A stretch of DNA of 64,000 nucleotides from Corynebacterium stercoris (GCF_024160105.1 NZ_JAMFTQ010000003.1:1-64000); one strand, 5' to 3'; counted from the stretch's first letter, positions 48,156-59,552 are shown. A program made the numbers and translations. The notes: a model not told the origin generated them from the sequence alone.

Positions 48156-49313
48156 TCACAACCGCCCCACCGCGCGCGCCTTCTCCACCACGTCCCCGAT
48201 CTCGGTAGCGGCGCGCGCCACATCCTCTTCCGTCGTCGTGCGGCCGAGCGTGAGCCGGAGCGCGCCCATGCCCTCCTCGTCGGGAATGCCCATCGCCTCG
48301 AGCACCGGGCTCAGGCGCACCACGCCCGCGGCGCACGCCGAACCCGCCGACGCCGCAATGCCCAGCCCGTCGAGCAGCATGATCATGGCGTCCGCGTTCG
48401 CACCCGGGAACATGAAGTGCGCGTGCCCCGCCAGCGCGGGCTCCGACGTGGTGAGCACCGCACCCGGCACCGCCGAGCGCACCCGCGCGACCAGCTGATC
48501 CCGCAGCTCCCGCACGCGCGCCTGCTCCGCCTCCATCTCCCCGACCGCCTCGGCCAGCGCCGCCGCCGTCGCCGCCGCGGCGGCCACGTCCACCGTGCCC
48601 GAGCGCAGCCCGCGCTCCTGCCCGCCGCCGAGCACCAAGGGCACCGGCACCGGCGAGCGGCGCGCCAGCAGGATGCCGCAACCGCGGGGGCCGCCGAACT
48701 TGTGGGCGCTTGCTGCGAGCGTCGTCAAGCCTAGGCCCTTGAAGTCCACCGGGACTTTGCCCACGGCCTGCACCGCGTCGACGTGCAGCGGCGTGCCCGC
48801 GGCGGCGGCGCGCTCGGCGGCCTCGGCGACCGGCTGGATCGCGCCCGTCTCGTTGTTCGCCCACATCAGCGCCGCCACGGCCGCCGGCTGATCCAGCGCG
48901 GCGAGGTCGGCGACGTGCCCGTCGCGCCCCGCCTCGAGCCACGCGACCTCTGCGCCCTCGGCCTCGAGCGCCCGCACTGGCTCCAGCACCGCGGGGTGCT
49001 CGATGGTGCTGGCCACCACGCGCTGCGGGGCGCCCTCGCGCACCGATGCCGCGTAAAGACCGCGCACCGCAATATTGTCCGCCTCGGTGCCGGAACCGGT
49101 GAAGATCACCTCGACCGGATCGGCGCCGAGCAGCGCCGCGACCTGCTCGCGCGCCTCCTGCAGCACCGCGTTGGCGGCGCGGCCGGCGGCGTACTGGCTG
49201 CCGGGGTTCACAGCGTGCGCGTGCTCCACCCAGGCATCGATGGCGCACTGGCGCATCGGGGTCGTGGCGGCGTGGTCGAGGTAGACGGAGTCGTGCGAGG
49301 CAGAGGCATGCAT
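48156..49313 (-). CDS. iscS: Cysteine desulfurase (IscS/NifS family)
   Basis: PLP enzyme that passes sulfur from cysteine to acceptors such as MnmA. 385 residues. YLDHAATTPMRQCAIDAW opens the protein; STIEHPAVLEPVRALEAEG, WANNETGAIQPV, HVDAVQAVGKVPVDF, the PLP Lys in ASAHKFGGPRGCG, and ERGLRSGTVDVA follow. The catalytic Cys lies in the short loop SAGSACAAGV, as in group I-like enzymes. ATG 49313 is 4 bases past the methyltransferase stop, so it is the last gene of a three-gene operon. Confidence 0.94.
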   Translation of the reverse strand: MHASASHDSVYLDHAATTPMRQCAIDAWVEHAHAVNPGSQYAAGRAANAVLQEAREQVAALLGADPVEVIFTGSGTEADNIAVRGLYAASVREGAPQRVVASTIEHPAVLEPVRALEAEGAEVAWLEAGRDGHVADLAALDQPAAVAALMWANNETGAIQPVAEAAERAAAAGTPLHVDAVQAVGKVPVDFKGLGLTTLAASAHKFGGPRGCGILLARRSPVPVPLVLGGGQERGLRSGTVDVAAAAATAAALAEAVGEMEAEQARVRELRDQLVARVRSAVPGAVLTTSEPALAGHAHFMFPGANADAMIMLLDGLGIAASAGSACAAGVVRLSPVLEAMGIPDEEGMGALRLTLGRTTTEEDVARAATEIGDVVEKARAVGRL

Positions 49314-49317
49314 GCCC

Positions 49318-50487
49318 CTACCCTAGCGCCGCCGGCACGTGCTCCCGCGGACCGCAGATGTGCGCGACGGCCGCATCGCCGATGCGCGCCACCACCACGG
49401 CCATCGGTCGGCCCTTGCCGGTGCCCTTGAGCTTCAGCTTGGCGCGCAGCTTGTCAGGGTCCACGTCCACGCCGCGCACCAGGATCTCGACGCTGCCCGC
49501 GCCGTACCCGGCAAGCGCCGACTTCAGCCGCTTCAGCGGCACCGCCTCGAGGAACGGGAAACCGCTGTAACCCGCGGGCACCGCATCGCCGCTGAGAAAC
49601 GCGATGTGCTCGTCGAGCATCCACAAGCCGTGGCGCGCGGCCCAGTGGCGCACCAGCCCGGCGCGCACGATCGCCCCGTCGGGTTCCACGATGTAGGGGC
49701 CGGGGTCGGCGACGGGGGCGGTGTCATCGTCCGTCGATACGCAATGCTCCGCGACGCCGTCCGAGCGCAGCACCACGGCTTCGCGCCCGCGGCCGGCGAT
49801 GCCCGGGGTGTAGAGGCAGGCTTCCCTCACCCCGCCGTCGAGCGAGACGACGCTGACCAGCCCGTCCCACTCCGAGTAGTCGATGCCCGGCGCGCACTTG
49901 ACCGCCATCTCGCGGCCGGCGTGGGCGTCGAGCAGCGCGGGCAGCGGCGGCATGAGCTTGGCGGGGTCGGTGATGCGGCGGCCGTCGGCGCGGCGCGCGG
50001 GGTCGGCGACTATCACCTGCGCGTTCGAAACGGGCGCGAGGGCATCGGCACAGGCCAGCCACGCATCCCGCCCGAGGTTGTGGCGGGCCATGGCGAGGCG
50101 GGAGCGGTCCAGGTCGGAGCCGAGCCAGCCCACGCCCGCACTGCTAAACGACGGCGCTTCCGTGCCCACCGAGCACGTCACATCGTGCACCACGTCGAAC
50201 CCGGCCGCCGCGATGCGTTGGGCGCGGATGTCGGCGACGGGGCGCGGGGTGGCCTGCTGGGCGGCGTCGTAATCCGTGAGCCAGTCGGCCGGGAACTTGC
50301 CCGCGCCCGCACGGCGCGCCGCAATAAGCACCGAAACGGCGCGCGCGTATTCGGCTCCGAATTCCCGTTCCAGCACCGCACGGTCGGCGAACACGGACTT
50401 TTTGGTCAGCGAGATCTCGGGTGCGACCTCCCCGATGCGTGCGGCGTGCGCGGCGAGGAAGGCGACCTCTTCAACGGTGAAGCTCAC
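49318..50487 (-). CDS. SAM-dependent methyltransferase with THUMP-like domain
   Basis: 389 residues. The SAM site is DVTCSVGTEAPSFSSAGV followed by WLGSDLDRSRLAMARHNLG and the catalytic-side VIVADPARRADGRRI (D-P-x-R). The C-terminal 90 residues (FPFLEAVPLKRLKSALAGYG, VEILVRGVDVDPDKLRAKL) match the THUMP-like domain of this family. An RNA base is the likely substrate, which would fit its iscS/mnmA neighbourhood, but this is inferred. GTG 50487 overlaps the NUDIX stop (GTGA), so the two are coupled. Confidence 0.82.
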   Translation of the reverse strand: MSFTVEEVAFLAAHAARIGEVAPEISLTKKSVFADRAVLEREFGAEYARAVSVLIAARRAGAGKFPADWLTDYDAAQQATPRPVADIRAQRIAAAGFDVVHDVTCSVGTEAPSFSSAGVGWLGSDLDRSRLAMARHNLGRDAWLACADALAPVSNAQVIVADPARRADGRRITDPAKLMPPLPALLDAHAGREMAVKCAPGIDYSEWDGLVSVVSLDGGVREACLYTPGIAGRGREAVVLRSDGVAEHCVSTDDDTAPVADPGPYIVEPDGAIVRAGLVRHWAARHGLWMLDEHIAFLSGDAVPAGYSGFPFLEAVPLKRLKSALAGYGAGSVEILVRGVDVDPDKLRAKLKLKGTGKGRPMAVVVARIGDAAVAHICGPREHVPAALG

Positions 50488-51353
50488 AGGTGCCGCCCGA
50501 TCCGGTCTTTCGGGGCGCGGTGGAAGTATTCCTCCATGCGCTCATCATCCACCGGGTCGCCGACGATCGGGGTGATGGTGCGGTCGCGCGCCGCCTTGAG
50601 CGCGTCTGCGACGGTGTCGTGGGCGGCGAGTTCCACCAGCTGCATCCATGTGGAGGGGGCGAAGCGCACGAGGCCGTGGCGCCAGCCCTCGATGAGCAGG
50701 CCCGGCGGGAACCAGTTCGCGTCGTCGGCCTCGCCGGTGTTGCCGTCCGGTTCCTGGCCCTCCGGGTGAGCGGCGAGGAAGCTGAAAGTGTCGAACCAGG
50801 TGCCGCGCTCGGATTTGCCGACCCACCGCCCGTACGGCAGCAGCAGATCGCCGCTGACTACGAGGTCGTTGTGCTGCAGCACGTCGGTCAGCGACAACGA
50901 GTGCGACTCCAGCGCGAGGCGGTGCTCGTGGTAGATGCTCGCGTCGTCGAGCAGGTTACCGTAGTGGTCGACCACCAGGAAGATGCCGGTCTCCTCGAAC
51001 AGCTCGCGCACCGCCGCGAACATCACCGCGTGGGCCTTGTACTTGGTCAGCCCGAGCTGGCGGGCAAGGGCGACGCCGCTGCGGCCGGTCCACAGCTCGC
51101 CGTCGTCCCAGGAGCGGCCCGGAAAGTCGCGCGTGTCCACCCCGCCGCCGGGGAAGACGGTGATGCCCGGGTAGTTCGGCATAGAAAGAACCCGCTCCTG
51201 CATCCACACCTCAGGCCCGTCTGGGGCATCGCGCATGAGGATCACGGTTGCCGACAGGCGCGCGCCGCCGAGGCCGCGGGTCTCGGTGACGTCGATAGCG
51301 TCGCCCGCGTCGGCGGAGACGGCGCCGGTTGTGGCGCGCTGGTTCGACTGCAC
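50484..51353 (-). CDS. NUDIX hydrolase
   Basis: 289 residues from GTG 51353. The Nudix box is present but with an insertion: FPGGGVDTRDFPG is followed about 45 residues later by AAVRELFEETGIFLVVD (R-E-x-x-E-E-x-G). This long form is common in actinobacteria and may act on CoA or another nucleoside diphosphate derivative. The start decision rests on AGGAGGTGATC at 51371-51361, a near-perfect anti-16S match 7-11 bases before GTG 51353. The open frame from 51365 would begin within that site. First gene of the operon with the methyltransferase and iscS. Confidence 0.85.
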   Translation of the reverse strand: MQSNQRATTGAVSADAGDAIDVTETRGLGGARLSATVILMRDAPDGPEVWMQERVLSMPNYPGITVFPGGGVDTRDFPGRSWDDGELWTGRSGVALARQLGLTKYKAHAVMFAAVRELFEETGIFLVVDHYGNLLDDASIYHEHRLALESHSLSLTDVLQHNDLVVSGDLLLPYGRWVGKSERGTWFDTFSFLAAHPEGQEPDGNTGEADDANWFPPGLLIEGWRHGLVRFAPSTWMQLVELAAHDTVADALKAARDRTITPIVGDPVDDERMEEYFHRAPKDRIGRHL

Positions 51354-51438
51354 TATCGCGATCACCTCCTCATGCGGCGTGGGTCGGCGGGCAGGTACCG
51401 CGGCCGGCGGGGACCAGCGGGCCCGTTCCCGGGGAAAG

Positions 51439-52284
51439 CTACTTCCGGTGCGCCCCGGAGCGCTTGGTGCGGGCGCGGCGGGCGAAGAAGCGGCCGTCGT
51501 CGTACGTCACCTCTATCGGCTGGTGGTACGCCTTGGTCACGTTCTCCGAGGTCAGCACGTCCTCGATGAGACCTTGCGCCACCACGGAGCCCTCATCCAG
51601 GAGCATCGCGTGGGTGAAGCCGTAGGGAATTTCCTCGAGGTGGTGCGTGATCATCACAATCGCCGGGGCATCCGGGTCGAGCGCCAGCTCGCCCAGGTAG
51701 GCGATGAGGTCCTCGCGCCCGCCCAGATCCATGCCCGCGGCCGGCTCGTCGAGGATCAAAAGCTCCGGGTTCGTCATCACGGCGCGGGCGACGAGGACGC
51801 GCTTCTTCTCGCCGTCGGAAAGCGTGCCCCACGTGCGGTCCACCAGGTGCATCGCGCCGACCTGCTCGAGCACCTCGACGGCCTGCTCGTAATCGGCCTC
51901 GTCGTACTCCTCGCGCCAGCGGCCCACAATGGCGTAGCCGGCGGAGACGACGAGGTCCCCCACTTTTTCGTCGTCAGGCACGCGCCCCGCCAGCGCTGAG
52001 GACGTCAAGCCGATGGAGGCGCGCAGGTCGCGCATGTCCGTGCGGCCGACGCGCTCCCCGAGCACGAACGCAACGCCTTGCGACGGAAACTCCTGCGCCG
52101 CCGCCATGCGAATCAGCGTGGTCTTGCCGGCGCCGTTCGGGCCGATGACCACCCAGCGCTCATCCAGCTCCACCTGCCAGTCGACCGGTCCGACCAGGGT
52201 GTTGCCGCCGCGGATGAAGGAGACCCCCTGGAAATCGATCAGCAGGTCCGGGTCCGTAGTCGTTTCCTTGCTCACCCCTCCCAT
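51439..52284 (-). CDS. ABC transporter ATP-binding protein (stand-alone)
   Basis: 281 residues, one nucleotide-binding domain. Walker A is VIGPNGAGKTTLIRMAA, the signature is LSDGEKKRVLVARAVM (LSDGE, a tolerated variant of LSGGQ), Walker B is LLILDEPAAGMDLGG and the H-loop is IVMITHHLEEIP. The sequence order and the ITHHLEEIP motif resemble ModF/PhrA-like ATPases. No membrane partner is encoded nearby, so it may work with a distant permease or a non-transport system. ATG 52284 is used; GTG 52275 is an alternative. Divergent from glgE. Confidence 0.87.
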   Translation of the reverse strand: MGGVSKETTTDPDLLIDFQGVSFIRGGNTLVGPVDWQVELDERWVVIGPNGAGKTTLIRMAAAQEFPSQGVAFVLGERVGRTDMRDLRASIGLTSSALAGRVPDDEKVGDLVVSAGYAIVGRWREEYDEADYEQAVEVLEQVGAMHLVDRTWGTLSDGEKKRVLVARAVMTNPELLILDEPAAGMDLGGREDLIAYLGELALDPDAPAIVMITHHLEEIPYGFTHAMLLDEGSVVAQGLIEDVLTSENVTKAYHQPIEVTYDDGRFFARRARTKRSGAHRK

Positions 52285-52351
52285 TGTGGACTATTTGCCC
52301 GCCCTTGTGGTGAAGCTGAAGTTTCGGCGGGTCTGAAGTGGCGCGCTTGGC

Positions 52352-52357
52352 TACGCT
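52352..52357 (+). promoter_or_regulatory. Possible -10 (TACGCT) of glgE
   Basis: TACGCT would start transcription near 52365 and leave about 33 nt of leader that contains AAAGAGG before ATG 52398. Confidence 0.35.
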
Positions 52358-52397
52358 GGGTGTGAACATCACCACCAAACCCCGCAAAGAGGTACCC

Positions 52398-54425
52398 ATG
52401 GTTGCACGCTTCGGCATTGATGATGTCCGCCCCCAGGTTTCGGGGCGCACCCTGCCTTCCAAGGCGGTGGTCGGCGAGGTGATCCCCGTCTCCGCCCTGG
52501 TGTGGCGCGAAGGCCACGACGCGATCGGCGCGACGCTGCTTTTGACCTCGCCCAGCGGCGAGCAGTACTCGGTGCACATGCAGCAGGAGGTCTACCGCCC
52601 CGATTACGTGCACGCCGTGTTCGTGCCGGATGAGCAGGGCCTGTGGCGCTTCCGCGTCGACGCCTGGAGCGATGTCATGGCCACCTGGCGCAACGCGGTG
52701 AGCAAGAAGCTGCTTGCCGGGCAGAGCGCCGAGGAGCTGGCCAACGACATCCACCACGGCATCGACCTCTTCGCCGCGGCCGCCGCGCAGACCCCCGCCG
52801 GCGCGCGCGAGGTGCTCGAATCCGCGCGCACCACGCTTGCCGACGACACCCTGCCCCTGCGCACCCGCATCGAAGCCGGCCTCGCCGACGAGGTGCTCGA
52901 GGTGCTCGACGCCTACCCGCTGCGCGAGCTGGTGACGCACGGCCCGATTTGCGATGTCTTGGTCGAACGTCGGAAAGCACTCGTGAGCTCCTGGTACGAG
53001 CTGTTCCCGCGCTCCACCGGCGGGTGGGACGAGAACGGCGAGCCGGTGCACGGCACCTGGGCCACCACCGCCGCGGCGCTCGACCGTGTCGCCGCGATGG
53101 GCTTCGACACCGTCTACTTCCCGCCGATCCACCCCATCGGCGAGGTGAACCGCAAGGGCCGCAACAACACCCTGACCCCGGAGGAGCACGACGTGGGCTC
53201 CCCGTGGGCGATCGGCTCCAAGGACGGCGGCCACGACGCGTTCCACCCGGCGCTCGGCGGCGAGGCGGAGTTCCTGGACATGCTCGACCACGCCGACGAG
53301 CTGGGCCTCGAGGTCGCCCTCGACCTGGCCCTGCAGGCCGCGCCGGACCACCCGTGGGCCGCGGCGCACCCGGACTTCTTCACCGTGCTCGCCGACGGCA
53401 CCATCGCCTACGCCGAGAACCCGCCGAAGAAGTACCAGGACATCTACCCCATCAATTTCGATAACGCGCGCGAGACGATCTACGAGGAGATCTACCGCGT
53501 CGTCATGTACTGGGTGGACCTGGGCATCACCACCTTCCGCGTGGACAACCCGCACACCAAGCCGCTGGATTTCTGGCACTGGCTGATTGCCAAGGTGCAC
53601 GAGACCGACCCGGACGTGATCTTCCTCGCCGAGGCGTTCACCCGCCCGCCGCGCATGTACGGCCTGTCCAAGGCCGGATTCAGCCAGTCCTACACCCACT
53701 TCACCTGGAAGACCACGAAGGCGGAGCTGACCGACTTCGCCCAGCTGCTCGTGGACGTCGCCGACGTCAGCCGCCCGAACCTTTTCGTGAACACCCCGGA
53801 CATCCTCCACGAGTCCCTGCAGAAGGGCGGCCCGGCCGCGTTCGCGCTGCGCGCCACCCTCGCCGCGACCATGAGCCCGCTGTGGGGCGTGTACTCCGGC
53901 TACGAGCTCTACGAGCACGAGCCCGTCACCCAGGGTTCCGAAGAGTACCTCGATTCCGAGAAGTACCAGCTGCGCCCGCGCGACTTTGCCGCGGCGCTGG
54001 AGCGCGGCGAGTCGCTCGAGCCCTACATCACCCTGCTCAACCGCATCCGCCGCGAAAACCCGGCGCTGCAGCAGCTGCGCAACATCCGCTTCCACGACAT
54101 CTCCAACGAGAAGCTCATCGCCTACTCCAAGGTGGACGCGGTGACCGGCAACGCCGTGCTCGTGGTGATCAACCTGGATCCCTACTCCACCCAGGAGGGC
54201 ATGCTGCGCCTCGACGTCTCCGAGGTGGGCCTCAACCCGGGCGAGCCCTTCGAGGTGCACGACCAGATCACGGGCGAGCGCTACACCTGGTCCTCCGGCG
54301 AGAACTACATCCGCCTCGCACCGCAGGTCAACGTGGCGCACGTGTTCAAGCTGCCTGATGTGGCAAGCGAGCGTCGGGAAGCACTTGCTTTCCGACGCAT
54401 CTCCGACCACGACTACCGGCCGTAG
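52398..54425 (+). CDS. glgE: Alpha-1,4-glucan:maltose-1-phosphate maltosyltransferase
   Basis: Extends alpha-glucan with maltose-1-phosphate, the last step of the trehalose-to-glucan route. 675 residues. GH13 catalytic residues are Asp383 in TTFRVDNPHTKPLDFW (nucleophile) and Glu412 in VIFLAEAFTRPPRMY (acid/base), spaced 29 apart as in Streptomyces GlgE. NRKGRNNTL and SPWAIGSKDGGH are the donor-site loops; NTPDILHESLQ follows. The N-terminal 100 residues form the dimer-domain beta sandwich. ATG 52398 follows AAAGAGG. glgB lies 63 bases downstream, a linkage kept in mycobacteria. Confidence 0.96.
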   Translation: MVARFGIDDVRPQVSGRTLPSKAVVGEVIPVSALVWREGHDAIGATLLLTSPSGEQYSVHMQQEVYRPDYVHAVFVPDEQGLWRFRVDAWSDVMATWRNAVSKKLLAGQSAEELANDIHHGIDLFAAAAAQTPAGAREVLESARTTLADDTLPLRTRIEAGLADEVLEVLDAYPLRELVTHGPICDVLVERRKALVSSWYELFPRSTGGWDENGEPVHGTWATTAAALDRVAAMGFDTVYFPPIHPIGEVNRKGRNNTLTPEEHDVGSPWAIGSKDGGHDAFHPALGGEAEFLDMLDHADELGLEVALDLALQAAPDHPWAAAHPDFFTVLADGTIAYAENPPKKYQDIYPINFDNARETIYEEIYRVVMYWVDLGITTFRVDNPHTKPLDFWHWLIAKVHETDPDVIFLAEAFTRPPRMYGLSKAGFSQSYTHFTWKTTKAELTDFAQLLVDVADVSRPNLFVNTPDILHESLQKGGPAAFALRATLAATMSPLWGVYSGYELYEHEPVTQGSEEYLDSEKYQLRPRDFAAALERGESLEPYITLLNRIRRENPALQQLRNIRFHDISNEKLIAYSKVDAVTGNAVLVVINLDPYSTQEGMLRLDVSEVGLNPGEPFEVHDQITGERYTWSSGENYIRLAPQVNVAHVFKLPDVASERREALAFRRISDHDYRP

Positions 54426-54488
54426 CCCGCAACCGCCCCCGGTACCCTAGTAGCAAAACGCGAACCTTGAAGTAAGGACTGTCCCCCT

Positions 54489-56702
<2,214 letters not shown>

Positions 56703-56706
56703 TACG

Positions 56707-56734
56707 CGCGAAGAGTTAGACGCGAAGAGTTAGA
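56707..56734. repeat. 14-bp tandem duplication between glgB and the thioredoxin-like gene
   Basis: CGCGAAGAGTTAGA is perfectly repeated at 56707-56720 and 56721-56734. The second copy contains the stop codon of the minus-strand gene. Confidence 0.85.
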
Positions 56735-57623
56735 ACAGCGCGCTCGCGAGCCGGGTGCGCGCCGCCTTCACTCGCGCGTCCCCCGGCTCGAAGAGCGTGA
56801 ACAGCTCCAGCAGGCGCTCCTTCGCGGCCGGCTCCGCCTTCACCAGCGCGAGCAACCGGTCGAAGGCGCGCTCCGGGGCACCCGCAAGCACCTCCGCATC
56901 CGCCGCCGCGAACTGCTTCCCGACGTCCGCAGGATCCGCCTCAGCATCCGCAATCGGATCCGACGTCCGGTTCGCCGGGTCGAAGCGCTCAATGACCGCC
57001 ACGGTGGCCTTCGCCTGCTTCACGTTCGCCTTCAGGTCAGGAGTGACGTTCGGGTCGGCCAAGATGTCGTCGTACATCGCGCGTGCCCCGGCGAAGTCCC
57101 CGGCGTTGAGTGCAGCGGTGGCGGCGTCGAGGCGCGGATCCTCGGCGGGCGCCTCCTCCCCCGGCTCCCCGCCGAGGCCTTGGAGCTGCGGGCCGAGCTG
57201 CGCGACCAGGTTGCCCACCCACGCCTCGAGCTGGTCCGCGGGCTGCGCGCCCTCGAAGCTGGTCACCGGACGGCCGCCGGCGAGCGCTACCACCGTCGGC
57301 ACCGCTCGCACGCCGATCGCACCCGCGAGCTGCGGGGACGCATCGGTATCCACGTAGGCGACCATGAAGCCCCGCTGCCCCGCCGCGAGCCGCTCCAGGT
57401 CGGCCTTGAGCGCCTCCGAATCCGCCGAGCGCGCGCTGCCGAACATGAGCACCACCGGCACCTGCGCAGAGCGCTCGAAGGCCTGGGTCTCGATGGTCTT
57501 TTCGTCGACAGTCACGAACGGCTCGAACCCGCCCTGCTCCAACTCGCGGCGCGACTCCGCCTGGCGCGCGACCTCCCCGAGGTCCACCGCACCGCCCGTG
57601 AACGCCTGGTTGAACTCTGTCAT
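56730..57623 (-). CDS. Thioredoxin-fold / TPR protein lacking the CxxC (CnoX/YbbN-like)
   Basis: 297 residues. Residues about 40-155 form a thioredoxin fold (VPVVLMFGSARSADSEALKA, FMVAYVDTDASPQLAGAIGV, RAVPTVVALAGGRPV with cis-Pro), but the active-site CxxC is S-A-R-S (residues 63-66), so it has no dithiol activity. The C-terminal half (LDAATAALNAGDFAGARAMY, FDRLLALVKAEPAAKERLLE) is TPR-like, as in E. coli CnoX/YbbN, a holdase that hands clients to GroEL. ATG 57623 starts 2 bases after the thiamine-binding gene's stop. Last gene of the nucS operon. Confidence 0.85.
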   Translation of the reverse strand: MTEFNQAFTGGAVDLGEVARQAESRRELEQGGFEPFVTVDEKTIETQAFERSAQVPVVLMFGSARSADSEALKADLERLAAGQRGFMVAYVDTDASPQLAGAIGVRAVPTVVALAGGRPVTSFEGAQPADQLEAWVGNLVAQLGPQLQGLGGEPGEEAPAEDPRLDAATAALNAGDFAGARAMYDDILADPNVTPDLKANVKQAKATVAVIERFDPANRTSDPIADAEADPADVGKQFAAADAEVLAGAPERAFDRLLALVKAEPAAKERLLELFTLFEPGDARVKAARTRLASALF

Positions 57624-57625
57624 TC

Positions 57626-57937
57626 TTAACCCTCCTCGTGGTCGAAGTGCTTCTCCAGCGACGCCATCTTCTGGTGGAGCATGTCCGTGTAGCCCTCGCG
57701 GATGTCGGCCTTGATCACCAGCGACACCCGCGGCGAGACCTCCGCGACTGCCTCGGTGGCACGCTTGATCACGTCCATGACCTCGTCCCACTCGCCCTCG
57801 ACGGTGGTGAACATCGCGGTCGTCTCATTCGGCAGGCCGGACTCGCGCACCACCCGCACCGCGCGGGCGACGGCCGCCGACATCTCGGCGTTCGCGCCCT
57901 CGGTCACCGTCGGCGCGACGGAGAAAGCAGCAATCAT
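57626..57937 (-). CDS. Thiamine-binding / MTH1187 family protein (DUF77)
   Basis: 103 residues, the whole family length. MIAAFSVAPTVTEGANAEMS, VRVVRESGLPNETTAMFTTV, EGEWDEVMDVIKRATEAV and SLVIKADIREGYTDMLHQK are characteristic; the fold is a ferredoxin-like dimer. Some members bind thiamine or related compounds. ATG 57937 is used; the frame open upstream overlaps the preceding gene. Gaps on both sides are 10 bases or less, so it is in the nucS operon. Confidence 0.85.
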   Translation of the reverse strand: MIAAFSVAPTVTEGANAEMSAAVARAVRVVRESGLPNETTAMFTTVEGEWDEVMDVIKRATEAVAEVSPRVSLVIKADIREGYTDMLHQKMASLEKHFDHEEG

Positions 57938-57947
57938 GCGCCCCAGC

Positions 57948-58235
57948 CTACCGCCGGTCCCAGCAGTGCCGGTGCCAGTGCCGACGATCGTCCACACCCC
58001 CGCCGACATCCCGCGGCCACGCCACGACGTGCGCCACACCCGGCGGGATGTTCTGGTTGCAGCCCGGGCACACGTAGAACTTCGTCGCCGCAGCCGAGCC
58101 GATCTGGCGCACCTTGTAGATCTCCCCGTGCGTCCAGCTCGGCCCCTCCATCTCCTGGGTGCCGATGAACGTCGAGCCGTCGCGCGGCAGCACGTACGCC
58201 GGGGTCACGTTCATCCGCCGGTTCTTCCGCCCCAT
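57948..58235 (-). CDS. Small zinc-binding-like protein (CPGC...HWHxxC)
   Basis: 95 residues, no function known to me. It starts MGRKNRRMNVTPAYVLPRDG, passes a conserved GPSWTHGEIYKVRQI and ends with CPGCNQNIPPGVAHVVAWP and RRHWHRHCWDRR. The C-x-x-C and the later H-x-H-x-x-C could bind one zinc and resemble a treble-clef or HNH-like finger. Similar small proteins lie next to nucS in actinobacteria as I recall, so a nucleic-acid role is possible. ATG 58235 lies 14 bases past the nucS stop. Confidence 0.65.
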   Translation of the reverse strand: MGRKNRRMNVTPAYVLPRDGSTFIGTQEMEGPSWTHGEIYKVRQIGSAAATKFYVCPGCNQNIPPGVAHVVAWPRDVGGGVDDRRHWHRHCWDRR

Positions 58236-58249
58236 CTCTCCAGCGCCCC

Positions 58250-58942
58250 CTAGAACAGCCGCAGCTCGTCGGACTCGATGCCGCGCAGCTCGTCGTAGTT
58301 CAGTGTGACGCATCGGAAACCCCTGTCCGCGGCCAAGGTGCGCGCCTGCGGCTTGATTTCCTGCGCCGCGAACACGCCGGTGACGGGGCGCAGCAGCTCG
58401 TCGCGGTTCAGCAACTCCACGTAGCGCGAGAGCTGTTCCACTCCGTCAATGCCGCCGCGGCGCTTCACCTCCACAGCTACAGTGCCGCCGGCGGCGTCGC
58501 GCGCCAAAAGGTCCACCGGCCCGATCGCCGTCGGGTACTCGCGGCGCACCAGCGTGAAGCCGTCTCCGAGCACCCCGATATGATCCGCCAATAGCTTCTG
58601 CAGGTGCGCCTCAACACCGTCCTTGACCAGGCCGGGATCGACGCCGAGCTCAAACGTGTCGTCGGCAAGCACCTCAGCGATGCTGATGCGCAGCTGCTCC
58701 CCCTTCGGGTTCTCCACGATCCACAGCTGCTCGCCCGTGTCCTCCCCGTCCAGGTCCACCACGGCCTCCTGACGGAGGGTGCACGGCGGGGTCATCCAGT
58801 TCAGCGGCTTGTAGGCGCGGTCGTCCGCGTGAATGGACACGGAGCCGTCCGCCTTGATCAGGATGAGGCGCAGCGCCTCCGGCAGGTGGGCATCCAGCCT
58901 GCCGACGTAATCCACAGAGCAACGGGCGATGACAAGGCGCAT
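58250..58942 (-). CDS. nucS: Mismatch-specific endonuclease NucS (EndoMS)
   Basis: Cleaves both strands at G-T, G-G and T-T mismatches in organisms lacking MutS/MutL. 230 residues. The N-terminal DNA-binding half begins [20 protein letters not shown]. The C-terminal RecB-like nuclease has [20 protein letters not shown] (catalytic Asp, Glu and Lys), [20 protein letters not shown] and a final DELRLF-type clamp-binding tail, kept to the last residue. It is the second gene of a five-gene operon led by the DUF2550 gene. Confidence 0.95.
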   Translation of the reverse strand: MRLVIARCSVDYVGRLDAHLPEALRLILIKADGSVSIHADDRAYKPLNWMTPPCTLRQEAVVDLDGEDTGEQLWIVENPKGEQLRISIAEVLADDTFELGVDPGLVKDGVEAHLQKLLADHIGVLGDGFTLVRREYPTAIGPVDLLARDAAGGTVAVEVKRRGGIDGVEQLSRYVELLNRDELLRPVTGVFAAQEIKPQARTLAADRGFRCVTLNYDELRGIESDELRLF

Positions 58943-58960
58943 GGCAGTACACCCTACCCC

Positions 58961-59428
58961 CTAGCGCTGCAGGCGCCTCCCCCGGTTCGCCCGCTCCTCG
59001 AGCGCGTTCATGTCTTCTCGCTGCGTGCGGCTGTCCGGCGCCGACTCGATCCAGGAGATCAGCGCCATCTCCACCGGCTGCGCGCCCGCGAACTCGAAAT
59101 CCCCGTCCGGACCGGTGAGCTGCAGCACCGACTCGATGTCCGGCATGATCTCGCGCTCCGCCTCGGTCACCTCGCGCATACCGTTGAAGGTGACGTAGCG
59201 GCGGTCAATCGCCCTGTCGTAGTTGAAAGACAGCGAACGCAACTTGTAAAAGCGCGCCTCCTCGCCCACGTAGCGCACCACCCCGTGGCGCCACCCGTGC
59301 ACCCCCTCCGCGGGCAGGCTGCGTACGAGCCCTTGGGCGCCGGCGTTGCGGAACATCATGAAGCGCCAGAGGACCGCAATACCGCCGAGCGCGCAAAACA
59401 GTACAAGCAGGTAGCCGACAATCTCCAT
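58961..59428 (-). CDS. DUF2550 membrane-anchored protein
   Basis: 155 residues. One N-terminal membrane helix (VGYLLVLFCALGGIAVLWRF) is followed by a cytoplasmic beta-rich domain: GVHGWRHGVVRYVGEEARFY, LSFNYDRAIDRRYVTFNGMR. DUF2550 proteins follow the atp operon in actinobacteria; function unknown. ATG 59428 has GGAGG 8 bases upstream and is preferred to ATG 59434, which is only 2 bases away. It probably heads the operon with nucS. Confidence 0.82.
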   Translation of the reverse strand: MEIVGYLLVLFCALGGIAVLWRFMMFRNAGAQGLVRSLPAEGVHGWRHGVVRYVGEEARFYKLRSLSFNYDRAIDRRYVTFNGMREVTEAEREIMPDIESVLQLTGPDGDFEFAGAQPVEMALISWIESAPDSRTQREDMNALEERANRGRRLQR

Positions 59429-59513
59429 CTGCATGCCCTCCGGTCAACGCGTTTCGCACAATCTTAGCGCTTCGCCGGAGCAAAATGCGTGCCGACGAAC
59501 GTCGAAACGCGAA

Positions 59514-59552
59514 CCGCCCCCGACCCCCGGCGTGAACCGGGAGCGGGGGCGG
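59514..59552 (-). terminator. GC-rich hairpin ending the atp operon
   Basis: CCGCCCCCG (59514-59522) pairs with CGGGGGCGG (59544-59552), with a second inner stem of CCGG-type pairs. It lies 33 bases past the atpC stop. No clear T-run follows. Confidence 0.55.
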
